From positions 1-64,000 of the forward strand of contig LSSN01000019.1 of NCBI GenBank assembly GCA_001970855.1: a stretch of 64,000 nt of DNA. The letters run 5' to 3'. Positions 38,367-49,140 of the stretch are shown here, piece after piece (positions within the stretch are counted from its first letter, which is position 1; each line of letters begins with the position of its first letter). The translations under genes and the position numbers were made by a program. The notes beneath the pieces were generated by a model. The model was given only the letters and a program-made list of their open reading frames with translations. It had not been told where the DNA came from and made no database searches. The DNA is from Smittium culicis. Taxonomy: Eukaryota; Kickxellomycota; Harpellomycetes; Harpellales; Legeriomycetaceae.

Positions 38367-39153
38367 TCAACTCAATTATGTCAAAAAAATACATTTTATT
38401 ATATTTCGACTATTTTATTTGTATTCTAATGATTTTAAAATGGAATCATAAAATTAAATATTTTATATTAATTATTTCCTTATATTATTACTTGTTTGAA
38501 TTTTTATCTACTAATTATTGTAAATTCCATGCGATTAGCTAGACTTTTATTAGATCTTATCTTTTATGATAGTTTAGATATATCAACTAATAAAAATTTT
38601 TTTGAGGATAAAGATGTTGAAAAATTAAAAGTGTATAGCTAAATATATACTTAAATAACTAGTTAGCTCAAGTGTCAGTGATTACCTTAAATATTTAATA
38701 TATCGGAGAAGTATAATTTTTTTGATTTTTCTTTAGTAGCTAACTAGCGGTTCATTAAATTCTCAGGTTAATACGTTTTACCTTAGGTATAACAAATTTA
38801 TTAAACTAAATGTAAAGGGTACAAATCCTATCAATTCAAGTTTTTTTTTTTCTCAGAGAGTTTATTAAATATGATTTAAAAGTACACAAAAAACTAATAA
38901 AAAATATTTAAAAAGTTAAAAAAGTATTACAGAAAAAATTTTTCATTATCATTTCAAATATCATAGTAAAAATAAATATGTAAACAATTCATTGAAAAAA
39001 TAAACCAATAACTGTGCAAAGTTCTACTTCTGTATTTTTGATTTGTTTATACAAAAAAATACTATTATGTTAATTAGTTTTTTTTTTTTTTCCAAAACTT
39101 AAACCTCTTTAGCTTTCCTATTGTATTAGATATCAGCAAACCAGTACATCATA
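38367..39153. other. Intergenic, no gene seen
   Basis: AT-rich 0.8-kb spacer between the focadhesin-like gene and PIG-U, with several poly(A/T) tracts. No coding sequence found. Confidence 0.6.
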
Positions 39154-41161
39154 ATGACCAAAATCAAACTTGAAAGAAAAGCTGCCTTTTTGATAATATG
39201 TGTTAGCATCATAAAATTCTTAATAGCAACACTGTTCAAAAGCAGGATAGAATCGAATCTTTCCACCTTACCAGAACTATCGACACCAATAACCTCATAC
39301 AAAAGATGTAAAAATTTAAAATTTCTTTCTAAATATTCAATAGAATAATAACTCTTAAATATTAATAATCTTTATTTAATAGTACTTGAAGGATTATACC
39401 TAAACAACATCGGGATTTCTCCGTACGAAGGAAATGTTTGTAGACATGTAAGTACAAACTATGTTTTATATCAACTTGAAATTTGATGATTTTTATAAAG
39501 GCTTATTTACAATAAGCTATTTACCTAAATTATTATTTTTTCCAAATAGTCACCAATCATTATTGCAATATTCCAATGCTTTTTTCAATCTCCCGAATAC
39601 ATTTCAACTCTTTTATTTATAATTACTGATGCATACACTGCCATTGTCCTTGCAAAGATTTTATCCTTTAAAAAACTTACATTCAACCAACAAATAAAAG
39701 ATGAAAGCAATTTTAATTTGAGCCAAACCTTTATTGCTATGGTGTAAGATAATAAAAATCTTAGGAAGTTAAAATGAATAATTTTTTACTCTAAATCTTA
39801 CTTTTTTAGTTACCTTTGCAATCCTCTTTCTGCTGGAATATCACTAGTTAAATCATCAAGTGTTTTTGAGTATGCCTTTTTAGTTTCAGCCATATACTCT
39901 TCTATGAAAGGTTTTTTTTTTCATTTTAACTATACTCTTTTTGGATCATAAACTCTTTTGTTTGTTATTTTATTCAGCTCATTAATTAATTTTTTTACTT
40001 GTGGTTTTAATAACTCGTCATTAGGAAATTCGATTATATCTGGATTTTGGTTAGCGTTGTCTTCTTTCACTGGAGTTTATCCTGCGCTATTAGCTCCACC
40101 AATCGCAGCTATAGCGTCAAATAAATTCTCTGATTTAAAGGTTTTTCATTTTTTGAGATGCTAAATTTCATGAACATGTATCTTATTCAACTTTTTTATT
40201 GCTTCCCCTTTTCATTAGAAACTAGCAGCTTTCTTGCTATCCTTTTCGACATTCATTGTATTACTGCATATATCAAGTGTATCAATTTTCGGAGAACAAT
40301 ATTTATACTATTCATTTGGTAACATGTAATGGATTTTTCTCTTAACCATTTATATCAAACTTATCAAAGTCATTAAACTAAATCCTACAATTATTTCTAA
40401 AAAATTTAGCTTAAGTTTATCCGATTTACAACCAAATATCGGTTTATTTTGGTACTTCTTCACTCAAGTTTTTCAGGAGTTTCAGGTTTTCTTTTTAGTA
40501 GTTTTTCACTTAAACGCCCTTGTCTTTGTAATACCACTAACATTTAAATACAGGTATGGCCATTGATAGCTTTAGAGACTATTTTTCAGCTACTATTCAT
40601 TATTATTCTATTAAACTCTTAATATTAGCTATTTTCCTTAAAATTTCTATACTTTGAACTTTTAATATCAATTTTTTTATTATTATAGAGACGACCCACT
40701 ATTCGCCACTATTTTTATCCTAGGAGCTACATCTATATTGAAAACATACCCATCTTATGGAGATTGCGGTCTTCTATTGACAATTCTATTACCATACGAA
40801 GAAATCCTGAAATGTATTAGAAACTATCATTAAAAATATTTTTAATATTACTTTATGAAACCTTATTGTCTATGCCCCCCCTCCCCCGAAATTAATCCAT
40901 AATTTTCTTATTTTTTTTCTAGACTTGCAGTACGGGTACTTTGGATTTGGAATGATTATTGCTGGATCTATATTACTTCCTGTATTTTGGAAGCTGTGGA
41001 TTGTCTTAGGAAGCGGGAATGCAAATTTCTATTACGCTGCATCTCTTGTATATAACCTTGGCTTTTTGACTTTCATGGTAGACATTGGAAATTCTAAAAT
41101 ACGCAGGTCAATTGACTATAAATTTAAAAATGTGCATGATAAGGCAATTTACCAAAATTAG
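39154..41161 (+). CDS. GPI transamidase subunit PIG-U (Gab1/Cdc91)
   Basis: Nine exons assembled by homology and frame: 39154-39307, 39383-39447, 39550-39743, 39810-39910, 40025-40140, 40219-40325, 40410-40553, 40689-40813 and 40923-41161; 414 aa (human 435). Every junction closes in frame. Conserved stretches are LEGLYLNNIGISPYEGNV, LCNPLSAGISLVKSS, SGFWLALSSFTGVYPALL, SLSDLQPNIGLFWYFF, KTYPSYGDCGL and LWIVLGSGNANFYYAASL. It is a polytopic ER-membrane subunit of the complex that cleaves GPI-attachment signals and transfers GPI anchors to proteins. Two introns (39911-40024 and 40141-40218) begin GTTTTT, weak donors compared with GTAAGT, GTAAGA, GTATGG and GTAATG used elsewhere in the gene. 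Confidence 0.93.
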
Positions 41162-41308
41162 CTATAGCGGTTTCGTTTAAATGAAAAAAAACAATGTTCA
41201 AATCCTATATTTTACTATAATATGCGAATACATTTATATATTAAAGCTACTTCAATAAAAGATATAAAAATAATTTGACTAAATCGATTAAGCAAGTTAT
41301 AAACGTTA

Positions 41309-44300
41309 TTATTTTTCTATATAAGTATTTTGTAAACTAGCGAACGTATCGTTTATGGGGATGTCCATTGTTGAGAAGATGCTATTGAGGTAATTTATAT
41401 CGGTTGCCAACTGGCTTTTCCCATTTTCAGATAAGGGTTTTTTAACCATGTTAGCATGTATTACAAATTGGTCCATAATCGAGTTAGCCAAGACAAAGAA
41501 CCACTCACCGCTTGTAGCGTGTAATTCTGATTTACGTTTTTCAATCAGTTCTAAAATAAAATCAAGGGGCCTGTCTTTTATATTGTCAACAAATAGTATA
41601 GGGAAAGACAAAACAGATTTGCCGGTATCCATAATATGGGAACAAATAAAACTACTAGTTTCAGAATCTGCACCGCAATATTTGCAATTACTGAGATAAG
41701 TATCTGACAAATCGATTTCTTTACCATTAAACAAGTTTTTTGTTTTTTTTGATTCTATTTGCTCCAATATCATGGGCAAATGCATGATTTGTTCACCAAC
41801 AGTTCGAATATTTAGTGAAGGCGATAAACTAAAAACTGGCACTTTAAAATTATTTGTACTTTTATCAGGTTCGCCGCTTTTATTTTTCCCACTCTTTCCA
41901 GGATAATCAAAAGTAACAGATGGGGAAGATGATTTTAAATGCCACTGTTCAAGGGATGGTATTTTCTCAATAGTGCCTAGCTGAGACCAGAATAAGAGTC
42001 CAAATAGAGACAATTGTAAGTTTGGGTAAATTTCCCGAACAGCTATTGATATAGATTTTGGCAATACTAAACTGGATAAATCTGATAACATTTCGAATCC
42101 ACCAGTACTTGATTCTTTGGAATGTAAAATATCGCTTACATGATGGCCATTCTCATTTAAAATTGTATTTTCTGGAATATCAGCAGTGTCGGAATGGTCA
42201 TTTTTTGGCTGTGATTTCAATCTATTGTGTAAGATTTCATAAAATTCGTACAAGATTGAAGAATTTAAAGGAGTACTCAAAAGTTGGGTTAGATGGAATT
42301 CAGGTTCTAGGCTCTCAGATGGTTGATCATTTATATCCAAGAATTTGTTGTATATACTCCCAGCCGTAGAAAGAAAAGTATTGGAAAATTCGTAACTGTA
42401 TATTCTTAGAGAGTCAATGAAAGTATTAAAAAGTCCAAATGAAACCAGTATAAATTCTGCTTGAGCCCACCACAAAGCAGATCCCGTTGGAGCAAAATCA
42501 TAATCAATAACGTTGTGTATCTTTTTTTTTGAATCTAAATTATTTTCATAAGTAGACGATGCTTGAACCCATAAGCTAACTAATTTTGATGAAGGGATTC
42601 TGGCTCTTTCAGAGATTGTACTAAAAAAAGCTTTAAAAGCTGTTTCTACAGATAAAAAACACTCTTCGATGATTTTTATATATTCAACTGCAACTATCCC
42701 ACATGTAAAAAAGAAAAACTTTTTTGTTGATTGCTCAATAATAAGGAAAAGTTTTCTAAAAAACAAATTCCTAATTTCATCGAATGTGGAACTTATAGCA
42801 CGAAAATCTGCTAATATCATATCGTTTGATAGGCTCTTTATTTGTTTTACATTATTTTTTGACTTAGTTTCAGTAATTCCGCTATAGTTATTTGGGAGTT
42901 TGAATGTCTTTTCAATTATTGGGCTCAGTTCATTATCCAAGATTATTTTTTCGTATTTGCAAAAGTTTGATTGAATAGGTATAAATGGAGAAATCAAATA
43001 TCCGAATATTTTATTTAATACAGAGTTTTTCTGTAAGCTGTTCTTTTCAAGCGATTTACTAACGCCTATTCCTTCTAGAGAAGCAGAGTTTGAAATATGG
43101 ATAAACATGCTATTCACAAACTCTCTGATAATTTTATACAACTCGATAATACTATCAAAATTTTTAGGTTCAAAACTTTCGTCAATGTTTAAGCTTTTTA
43201 TGTGTGCAGAAATGTAGGTACCAATTTTTTCAAATGTCTGGGTAAATGGACGGATAACTAAGTCTTTGGAGTTTTGGATTTCAATCATTTCGCAAAATTC
43301 AATTTCCAAGTCGTAGAATTCGACTAGCTTACCCAAAAATGTGATTAGCGAGTTTTTAAATTCAGTAAAATAAGAAAGTGAATCAGCTGAGGCTGAAGTC
43401 AGGGATTGTGGGTTGTAAATGTTGTCCCATAGTTCTATCAATTCTAACTCTTTTTGGCTAATATATATATCTTCTGCAGTTTTAATCGAGTCAGAATTAA
43501 TAAAAAAGTTTATCCAGATTTTACAAGAATCAAAATCCCTTTCCGAAATTGATTTTTTTAGAATTCTTGTTCCTTCTAAGGATAATTCATTTTCCAGATC
43601 ATCGAATCTATTTAAAATTTTAACTAGAAATGATTTTGAATCTGTGTTGTGAGAGTCCTTAATTGAGTATGATTGAAAGTTTTCATAATCTTTAGATTCC
43701 AATGCGTTATTTCCATTTATAGAAATGATCTTCGAAGGTATATGACCAGATTCATTTAAAAGAGTTAGGTTATTTACCAGCGATTTTGCTTCTTTTAGTT
43801 TAGCAGATGCATCTACCACCTGACCCAGTTCTTTAAGCTTTAGTATTTCATTTGGTAGGGCAAGCAATTTCTGTGTTTTATCTATAGCCACTTGTATCTG
43901 GCTGAATCTTGATCGAATTAGCTGAAATTTGGCAGTTTTATTTAAATTATAGCTAATACGATAATCAGATATTGGTAAAGCTAGAGAAATCTTATCCAAT
44001 TCGTTTTTTGAAGACTTCAAATTTCCTCTGAAAGTTTCTATATCTCTATTTAAGAACATTAATGTACGCTCCAATTTTAGCCTTTCTTTATCTTTATTGC
44101 TGTTTGCCTCGGTGGCATGATATGAAAGATTGTTAACAAGATCTTTTATTTTTGAATCCAGATAATTAATCTGTATATCGTCTACAAGTTAATATAAGGT
44201 ATATATTCATAAGATCTGAATTTTTTTTTATTGATATTTTTATGTTGAAAAATAGAAAATATACCTGATGTGGATTTCAAATCGAAATTAGGACTTTCAG

Positions 44301-44376
44301 ATTCTAATACTGAATTTAGCCATTTCACAGGATCGAAAATATTATCGTCAAAATCGTGGATATCTATTTTTACCAT
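41309..44376 (-). CDS. COG7: Conserved oligomeric Golgi complex subunit 7
   Basis: Two exons, 44376-44265 and 44181-41309, with an 83-bp GT-AG intron in phase 1; 994 aa, longer than human COG7 (770). The first exon encodes DDNIFDPVKWLNSVL, matching the conserved N-terminal D-F-D-x-x-x-W-I-N segment. Coiled-coil-forming helices follow. The C terminus has PVFSLSPSLNIRTVGEQIM and the near-identical family end SQLATDINYLNSIFSTMDIP. COG7 belongs to lobe B of the eight-subunit tether for retrograde vesicles within the Golgi; its loss disturbs glycosylation. An added insert with CKYC and CSH residues near the C-terminal third (about 41650-41700) is not something I know from the animal protein. The gene is convergent with PIG-U, with only 147 bp between stop codons. 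Confidence 0.93.
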
Positions 44377-44820
44377 ATTGTTATATCTTTAATTTAAACA
44401 CACAGCTCATCACTAGCTTTGTTTCGTGAAAGCTATATAAGTATTTAAAGCCTAACGAATTTTTCGATGGCTACAAATTATTCAGATTTAACTATAAGTA
44501 TATTCTCGTACAATTTTCCTATTGCTCAATTACGATTTTTATATACAGGACTAATCAAAGCAATTGGTATAAAATGTTTTTAAAAGCAGCTTCGATTGGC
44601 TGTACAAATATTGATGCTACCAATAAAATTTTAGTACACTTCTTGAATCTTAGCGCCAAGTGGGCGAATAGAATCAAAATTTAATTTGAAATTAACTGAA
44701 GGGATTGTGAGATGAATATGTTCGAATTCCAATAAAAGGTCAGCTCATGTAAGAATTAATCGAGCTCTTTAGAGCGAAGATTAATTCATATTTTACGAGG
44801 AGAGGAGACGTATTAAATGT
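44377..44820. other. Upstream region of COG7
   Basis: 444 bp between the COG7 start and the DIRS terminal repeat. An ATTGGC motif lies at about 44595. No gene seen. Any COG7 promoter must lie within this interval or reach into the transposon. Confidence 0.55.
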
Positions 44821-45261
44821 TATCATATTATTGGATAAAACTAAACCGAAAATCTAAACCTAATAAAAATAAGTGAATTAAATGAACTGTAATGGGCTTG
44901 ATTCCGATTGTCCTAATCGGCCAATAAGAATACTTATCTCCCATTACATTGTTAACAGCAGACAATCAAAGCAACTAACTAAAATACGAAAGCCTACAAG
45001 TAACATACTCAATGCTAGATATATAAGCCAAAGCTTAGCCACCCTCCATGGGATGGCTAAGCTTTTCAACTTTATTCTTGTTTCTGCTTCTTCTTGTCCT
45101 TGTCTTAGTTCTAGTTTTTTATATACTTTATTTTATTTCTATTTTCTCACTTCAATAAACAACGTATTTTCAGTTCATAACATGAACTATAAAAAAAAAT
45201 TTTTTTATGGTGTAGACTGTGTACAAGCTAGTGATATCCTTATCATCTTTCGGCAAAGGTA
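44821..45261 (+). repeat. DIRS inverted terminal repeat, left copy, split by an insertion
   Basis: The plus strand from TATCATATTATTGG matches the reverse complement of 49140 downward. The match is interrupted at 44889-45181 and resumes through GATATCCTTATCATCTTT to AAAGGTA at 45261. Without the interruption the repeat is about 148 bp, with scattered mismatches. Confidence 0.85.
44889..45181. mobile_element. 293-bp insertion nested in the DIRS terminal repeat
   Basis: The segment is flanked by the direct repeat ATGAACT (44882-44888 and 45182-45188). Removing it with one copy of the repeat restores the alignment to the intact right terminal repeat. Its ends form an imperfect 10-bp inverted pair: GTAATGGGCT at the left, and GTTATGAACT as the reverse complement of the right. 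It holds a strong hairpin at 45031-45064 (AAGCTTAGCCA and TGGCTAAGCTT arms) and no coding capacity. A small non-autonomous DNA transposon or a SINE-like element is plausible; I recognise no family. Confidence 0.65.
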
Positions 45262-46120
45262 AAATAGGAACGGGTGGGCGGGACTTAATATGTCTCCTTT
45301 ACCCTTCAGTACGGGCGCATTCGGGTCGCGGTGTATACCGTCAGAAATAGATTTTATTTTCCTAGATATACTGTCAACTGATAGTGGTTTTGAACTATCA
45401 TTAATGAATCTAAGGAGCCTGTTAACAGTTTACTTGCTATTGTTAGCGTGTGGGGTTGGACAAAGGCTAGTCGCTACCTTTTCTTTATAAACCGAATATG
45501 CTATTACTGGGCATAAAATCGGATCGTTGTGAGGGCTTATCTGGCACGGTTTTTCTATTGGACGGCCGCTTCGTTTTTCTTTTGGTGCTATTATAACTAA
45601 ATTTAGCACACCAAGGCTTACGTGGCTGCGTTCGTCGTCGATTCTATGAATATCGCTGGCCTTAAGAAATCCTGTTATTGATAAAAGCAAGCATATCTTA
45701 GCGGTGAGTTTCTTGATTGAACACTCGGTTGAGGGGCCCCATTCCTTGGAAAGATCCAGAACAGGTGATATGTCATGACCGGCCTAACTTATGATTTAAT
45801 AAAAGCATCATCCAATGTTCTTGTGAATTCAGAAAACATTGGGTGATTTGATAGTTCAGTAGGATTTTCCGCTAGACTTAGTAGTGCAGATTTATACGCC
45901 TTTATTGAGCCTACTTTCAGTTTGTCTACTGTGCAGATCTCCGCCAGGTAGTTTATTATTTGCGGGGCTGAGATTTCACCGGTTATCTCCTTTGAGATTC
46001 GCCGGTCTAAAAATCGCTGCTGGACAGATCTGTACCTGGAACGACGTCTGACTAGTCGTTTGTTGGAAAGGAGCCAGTCAACGGCGTAAGTTCCGAGACC
46101 TTGGGACTCGAGGAAACGCC
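45262..46120 (-). pseudogene. DIRS tyrosine recombinase, truncated
   Basis: The N-terminal core-binding part is readable (RYRSVQQRFLDRRISKEI, then SLAENPTELSNHPMFSEF) until a TAA near 45787. The catalytic part resumes at DISPVLDLSKEWG and ITGFLKASDIHRID. The latter is the box that normally carries the first catalytic Arg, here apparently Lys. The fold continues through APKEKRSGRP and CPVIAYSVYKEK to SISRKIKSISDGIHRDPNAP, with stops and a shift near 45430. Directly after that the sequence runs into the terminal repeat. The HxxR and the nucleophilic Tyr region expected next is therefore missing. Confidence 0.75.
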
Positions 46121-47930
46121 GCTAATACTATAAGCCATCAAGCGCCAATGCTTGTTTTCCGAGAGCGGTGACTTTCCGCTTTTTTGATCCGGAATGATTG
46201 TCGTTGCTTGAAGAAGGACCGGCTGTGAGATTGACAGGGACAATAGGTCCGGAAACCAGATAGCAGACTTCCTCATTGGTGTCACCAGAGTTATTGTTAA
46301 TCGTTCTCGTCGGGCTTTCTGAACTACTTGGGAGACCAGGTTCCATGATGGGCAGCTGTATTGGTTGTTGAACGCGGACCAATTCTATGTCAGTGTATTC
46401 TGGCCTAATGACTTGGTGTCTGGGAACCTAATGAAGTAAGATTTCACCTTCTTTTTCATGCGGGATGCAAACAGGTCTACGTCGTGTTGACCATAAACCG
46501 AATTCAGTGCTTTGAATGCCTCCTGTGTTAGATACCATTCGGTTTGCGCAGTCAGTCTGCTCGGCGCATCTTCGGAATTGAGCACCGACGGTACATTGGT
46601 GACCTGAGGTCTGGTATTCGTTTCCAGACAGTGATTCCAGATCTGTTTTGCTATCCTGAGTAGTTTGGAGGAAGTTGTTCCTCCGAATTTCTTTACGTAC
46701 GCAAGTGTGTTTGTGTTTTCTGAATAGACTAACACTGATCGACCGATCACACTCTTGAGTTTGATGGCGTACAGTACTGTGAGTAATTCCTTGGCGTTTA
46801 TGTGAATTTTCGCCTCGTTTTGATTTCATGTTCCTGAGTACATTTGGGATCGCACCACTATTCCCTAGGCTGTATCGCTGGAATCTGTGCAAATTTCCAA
46901 TTCGGGCGTCTCTGGCAAGAATGAGAGCCTGTTCCATGAAGTCAGTTTGTTCTTCCAGAACAATAGGTTCTGAATGGCAGGTTTCTTCAGTATGACTGTC
47001 GATGTTCATGATTTCAAAGTAGACAGTGATTGATTCTTTAGTTCTAGAAGTCGACGAACCATAAGGCGACCCGGCAGCAGTGTAATCGACATTGATTGGG
47101 ATTTCATAATAAAGTTCGTGAGAAATCTCAACGTCGTCTTACCAGCGTTCAGTAGCTTGCTTGCATCTCGTTGAATATTTCTGATCTTGGTTGACGGAAC
47201 CTTGAGGGTCATTTTCCTTGTATTGATAACCATACCCAGGTGTGTGATAGACTGGGATGCGTAGGATGACGATTTCTCGTTGTTAACATTGAACCCAAGC
47301 TCCGAGAGCTAGGAGTATGTCGAGCGTGTGATTGCTACACACGCCACCTTCGTTTTCTCCATTATCAGAAGATCGTCTAGGTAAGCTGAGACGCGCATCC
47401 ATTTCGTTCTGGCCCAATCCAGAACTGGGCACAGAATCATGGTAAATACCAACGAGCTCAGTGATAGTCCAAATGGAAGGACGTGGAACTGGAAGAGTCG
47501 GCCGTTCCAGTGAAAGTAAAGATACTTCCTGCAATTCTTGTATACTTGAATATGAATAAACGCATCATGTAGATCTAAGGGTGTGAGATAATCCTTTCTG
47601 CGAATGGTGCGGCAGATAGAAGCCAGTGTCTTCATTTTGAAGTTTTGCTCCTCCACGTGTTGGCTGAGCTTGCGGAGGTCCAAGACTGGTCTTAAGCCTC
47701 CAGTCTTTTTCAGGATTGTGAATATCTGGCTGTAAAAACCTGGATCCTTGGGATGTATCTCCTAGACAGCTTTCTTGGTTAGGAGTGATGACACTTCGTC
47801 CGTCAAAACATTACTGGCCTTCTGGCTCAATTTCCTCTTGTACCGATGCAGGTGGGACGTCAGAAGTGGCATTTGAGAACGAAGCACATGGGAGATGCTC
47901 CAAAATCGAGGTTGTTTCTGGAAAAAATTA
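46052..47930 (-). pseudogene. DIRS pol: reverse transcriptase and RNase H with in-frame stops
   Basis: One reading frame is maintained for about 1.9 kb. It shows FTILKKTGGLRPVLDLRKL, LDLHDAFIHI, VLPFGLSLSS and the YLDD catalytic box of the reverse transcriptase, then NVNNEKSS and HLGM. The RNase H region follows, with HINAKELLTVLYAIK, VYSENTNTLAYVKKFGG, SEDAPSRL and HDVDLFASRM. The frame is broken only by point stops: TAG at 47762-47764, TAG at 47309-47311, TGA at 47006-47008, TAG at 46865-46867, TGA at 46826-46828 and TAG at 46385-46387. No indel is needed, so decay has been by substitution. The tail (TLVTPMRKSAIWFPDLLSLS) is the conserved DIRS segment before the recombinase. Confidence 0.82.
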
Positions 47931-48112
47931 GACCTTCAGCCTAAATTTCGTATCGGACAACCTCGACCCTGGAGCGGGAGAGTGGCAGTATTTAAAGGGG
48001 ATTATGAACCTCCTCCTTATGATGTATTGAGACCATAGGCTGTCCGTCAGTCTGTAACATGCCGATTTGAAAATAGCAAAGCGTCCCCCTACTGGAGGGC
48101 TGTTCTGAATCT

Positions 48113-48918
48113 TTATTGTGATCCCTTTCCGCGAAAAATTGACTGGCTGTCGGCGTTCCTGTTGCTTAAACTGGATTCAGAGGCGATAGTAGCGTTGGCT
48201 TTCTGCGAAATAGCATTTTTTCCGATGTACGTATCCTTTGGGATTGTATTCTTCTGGCGCCTGCGAAAGGGCTGAAGTCGTTGTCGTTTCGCTGCAGGTT
48301 TCTTGAAGATGAGGGCGTCCAACGCCTCTTGATCCATTAGTAGCTTGGTATCGGACTCTACTAGCTGTTTAGGTTTTCTGTGGGGGTTCAGACTCTTGTG
48401 CAGGTTATCTAACCTGGCTTGAGTCACAGCATATGCAATATCGGTAAGCAGAGCGTGCATCGTTCTTGCGAACGTGACTTCAGGGTCCAAAGCAGTATTG
48501 ATTCCTGGGGTTTTCTGGATACGACAGTGGACGTAATAATCGATCGGTTGTGTTGCTTGAGCCAGTGCTAATTGGATTCTATACAGTTCAGAATCAGCCT
48601 TCTTCACCGCACTCGATGCTGAGTCGATTAGAGGCGGTGGAATGCATTTCATCAAACTAGCTTTAGAGCAAGAGAGGATCTCAATCTTGCGCTCTTCTTC
48701 GGTAAACGAAGTTTTGAAGAAGTCTTCTTCAATCGATGGGAGTGCCTCAAAAATTTCGGGATAAACTGTTAGGTTGGTAACTGGAATCCTTGTAGTTACG
48801 TATGGATCCTCGTTTCTGCGTTACGTTCCCTTTCACGAAAGAGTTGCTGTACCATGTCAGTCATTATCTTGAGTTGGTCCTGGCTCATGGTAGCTTGTGT
48901 TTCAGCTTGCTGTTCCAT
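48113..48918 (-). pseudogene. DIRS gag-like protein, one frameshift
   Basis: The first codons are MEQQAETQATMSQDQLKIM at 48918. A single-base frameshift occurs near 48810; beyond it the frame is open from EDPYVTTRIPVTNL down to GKGSQ and the stop at 48113. The C-terminal part is basic (KRQRLQPFRRRQKN), fitting an RNA-binding role. It has no zinc knuckle, which is usual for DIRS first ORFs. Confidence 0.65.
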
Positions 48919-48997
48919 CGTTTAAGTTGAAGTTAAGTAGTCTTTTTTAAATAAGTATTTTAATTAGAATTTTATGAAAATATTTATGCCGGTAGAG

Positions 48998-49140
48998 TAC
49001 CTTTGCGATAGAAAAGATGATAAGGATATCACTAACGTGTACTTCATACTCTATACCATAAAATTTTTTTATAGTTAATTTAATTCACTTATTTTTATTG
49101 GCTTTGGATTTTCGGTTTAGTTTTATCCAATAAGATGATA
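48998..49140 (-). repeat. DIRS inverted terminal repeat, right copy
   Basis: An uninterrupted 143-bp repeat, inverted relative to the left copy, that begins TATCATCTTATTGG on the minus strand and ends AAAGGTA. It contains a GCCAATAAAA motif and may carry the element's promoter. Confidence 0.85.

Larger units (their letters stand above)
44821..49140 (-). mobile_element. DIRS-type tyrosine-recombinase retrotransposon, inactive
   Basis: A 4.3-kb element read on the minus strand with the order gag-like, reverse transcriptase plus RNase H, then tyrosine recombinase. It is bounded by inverted terminal repeats instead of LTRs. This layout, and the absence of an integrase/DDE domain, defines the DIRS group, which integrates through a circular intermediate without target duplication. 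Base composition is much more GC-rich than the host flanks. All three coding regions are damaged and the recombinase lacks its C-terminal catalytic part, so this copy is not autonomous. Confidence 0.88.

Noticed and set aside
39958..40164. Open frame in the middle of PIG-U taken as a whole exon
   Set aside because: Its first 20 codons would join exon 4 out of frame. Homology to PIG-U and phase fit only if the exon starts at 40025.
45031..45064. Hairpin considered as a transcription terminator or a CRISPR-like repeat
   Set aside because: The organism is eukaryotic, there is a single copy with no array, and the hairpin lies inside the nested insertion in the DIRS repeat.
44821..49140. The GC-rich block considered as horizontally acquired bacterial DNA
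   Set aside because: The order gag, RT/RNase H and tyrosine recombinase, with inverted terminal repeats, identifies a DIRS retrotransposon; the composition difference is explained by its transposon origin.
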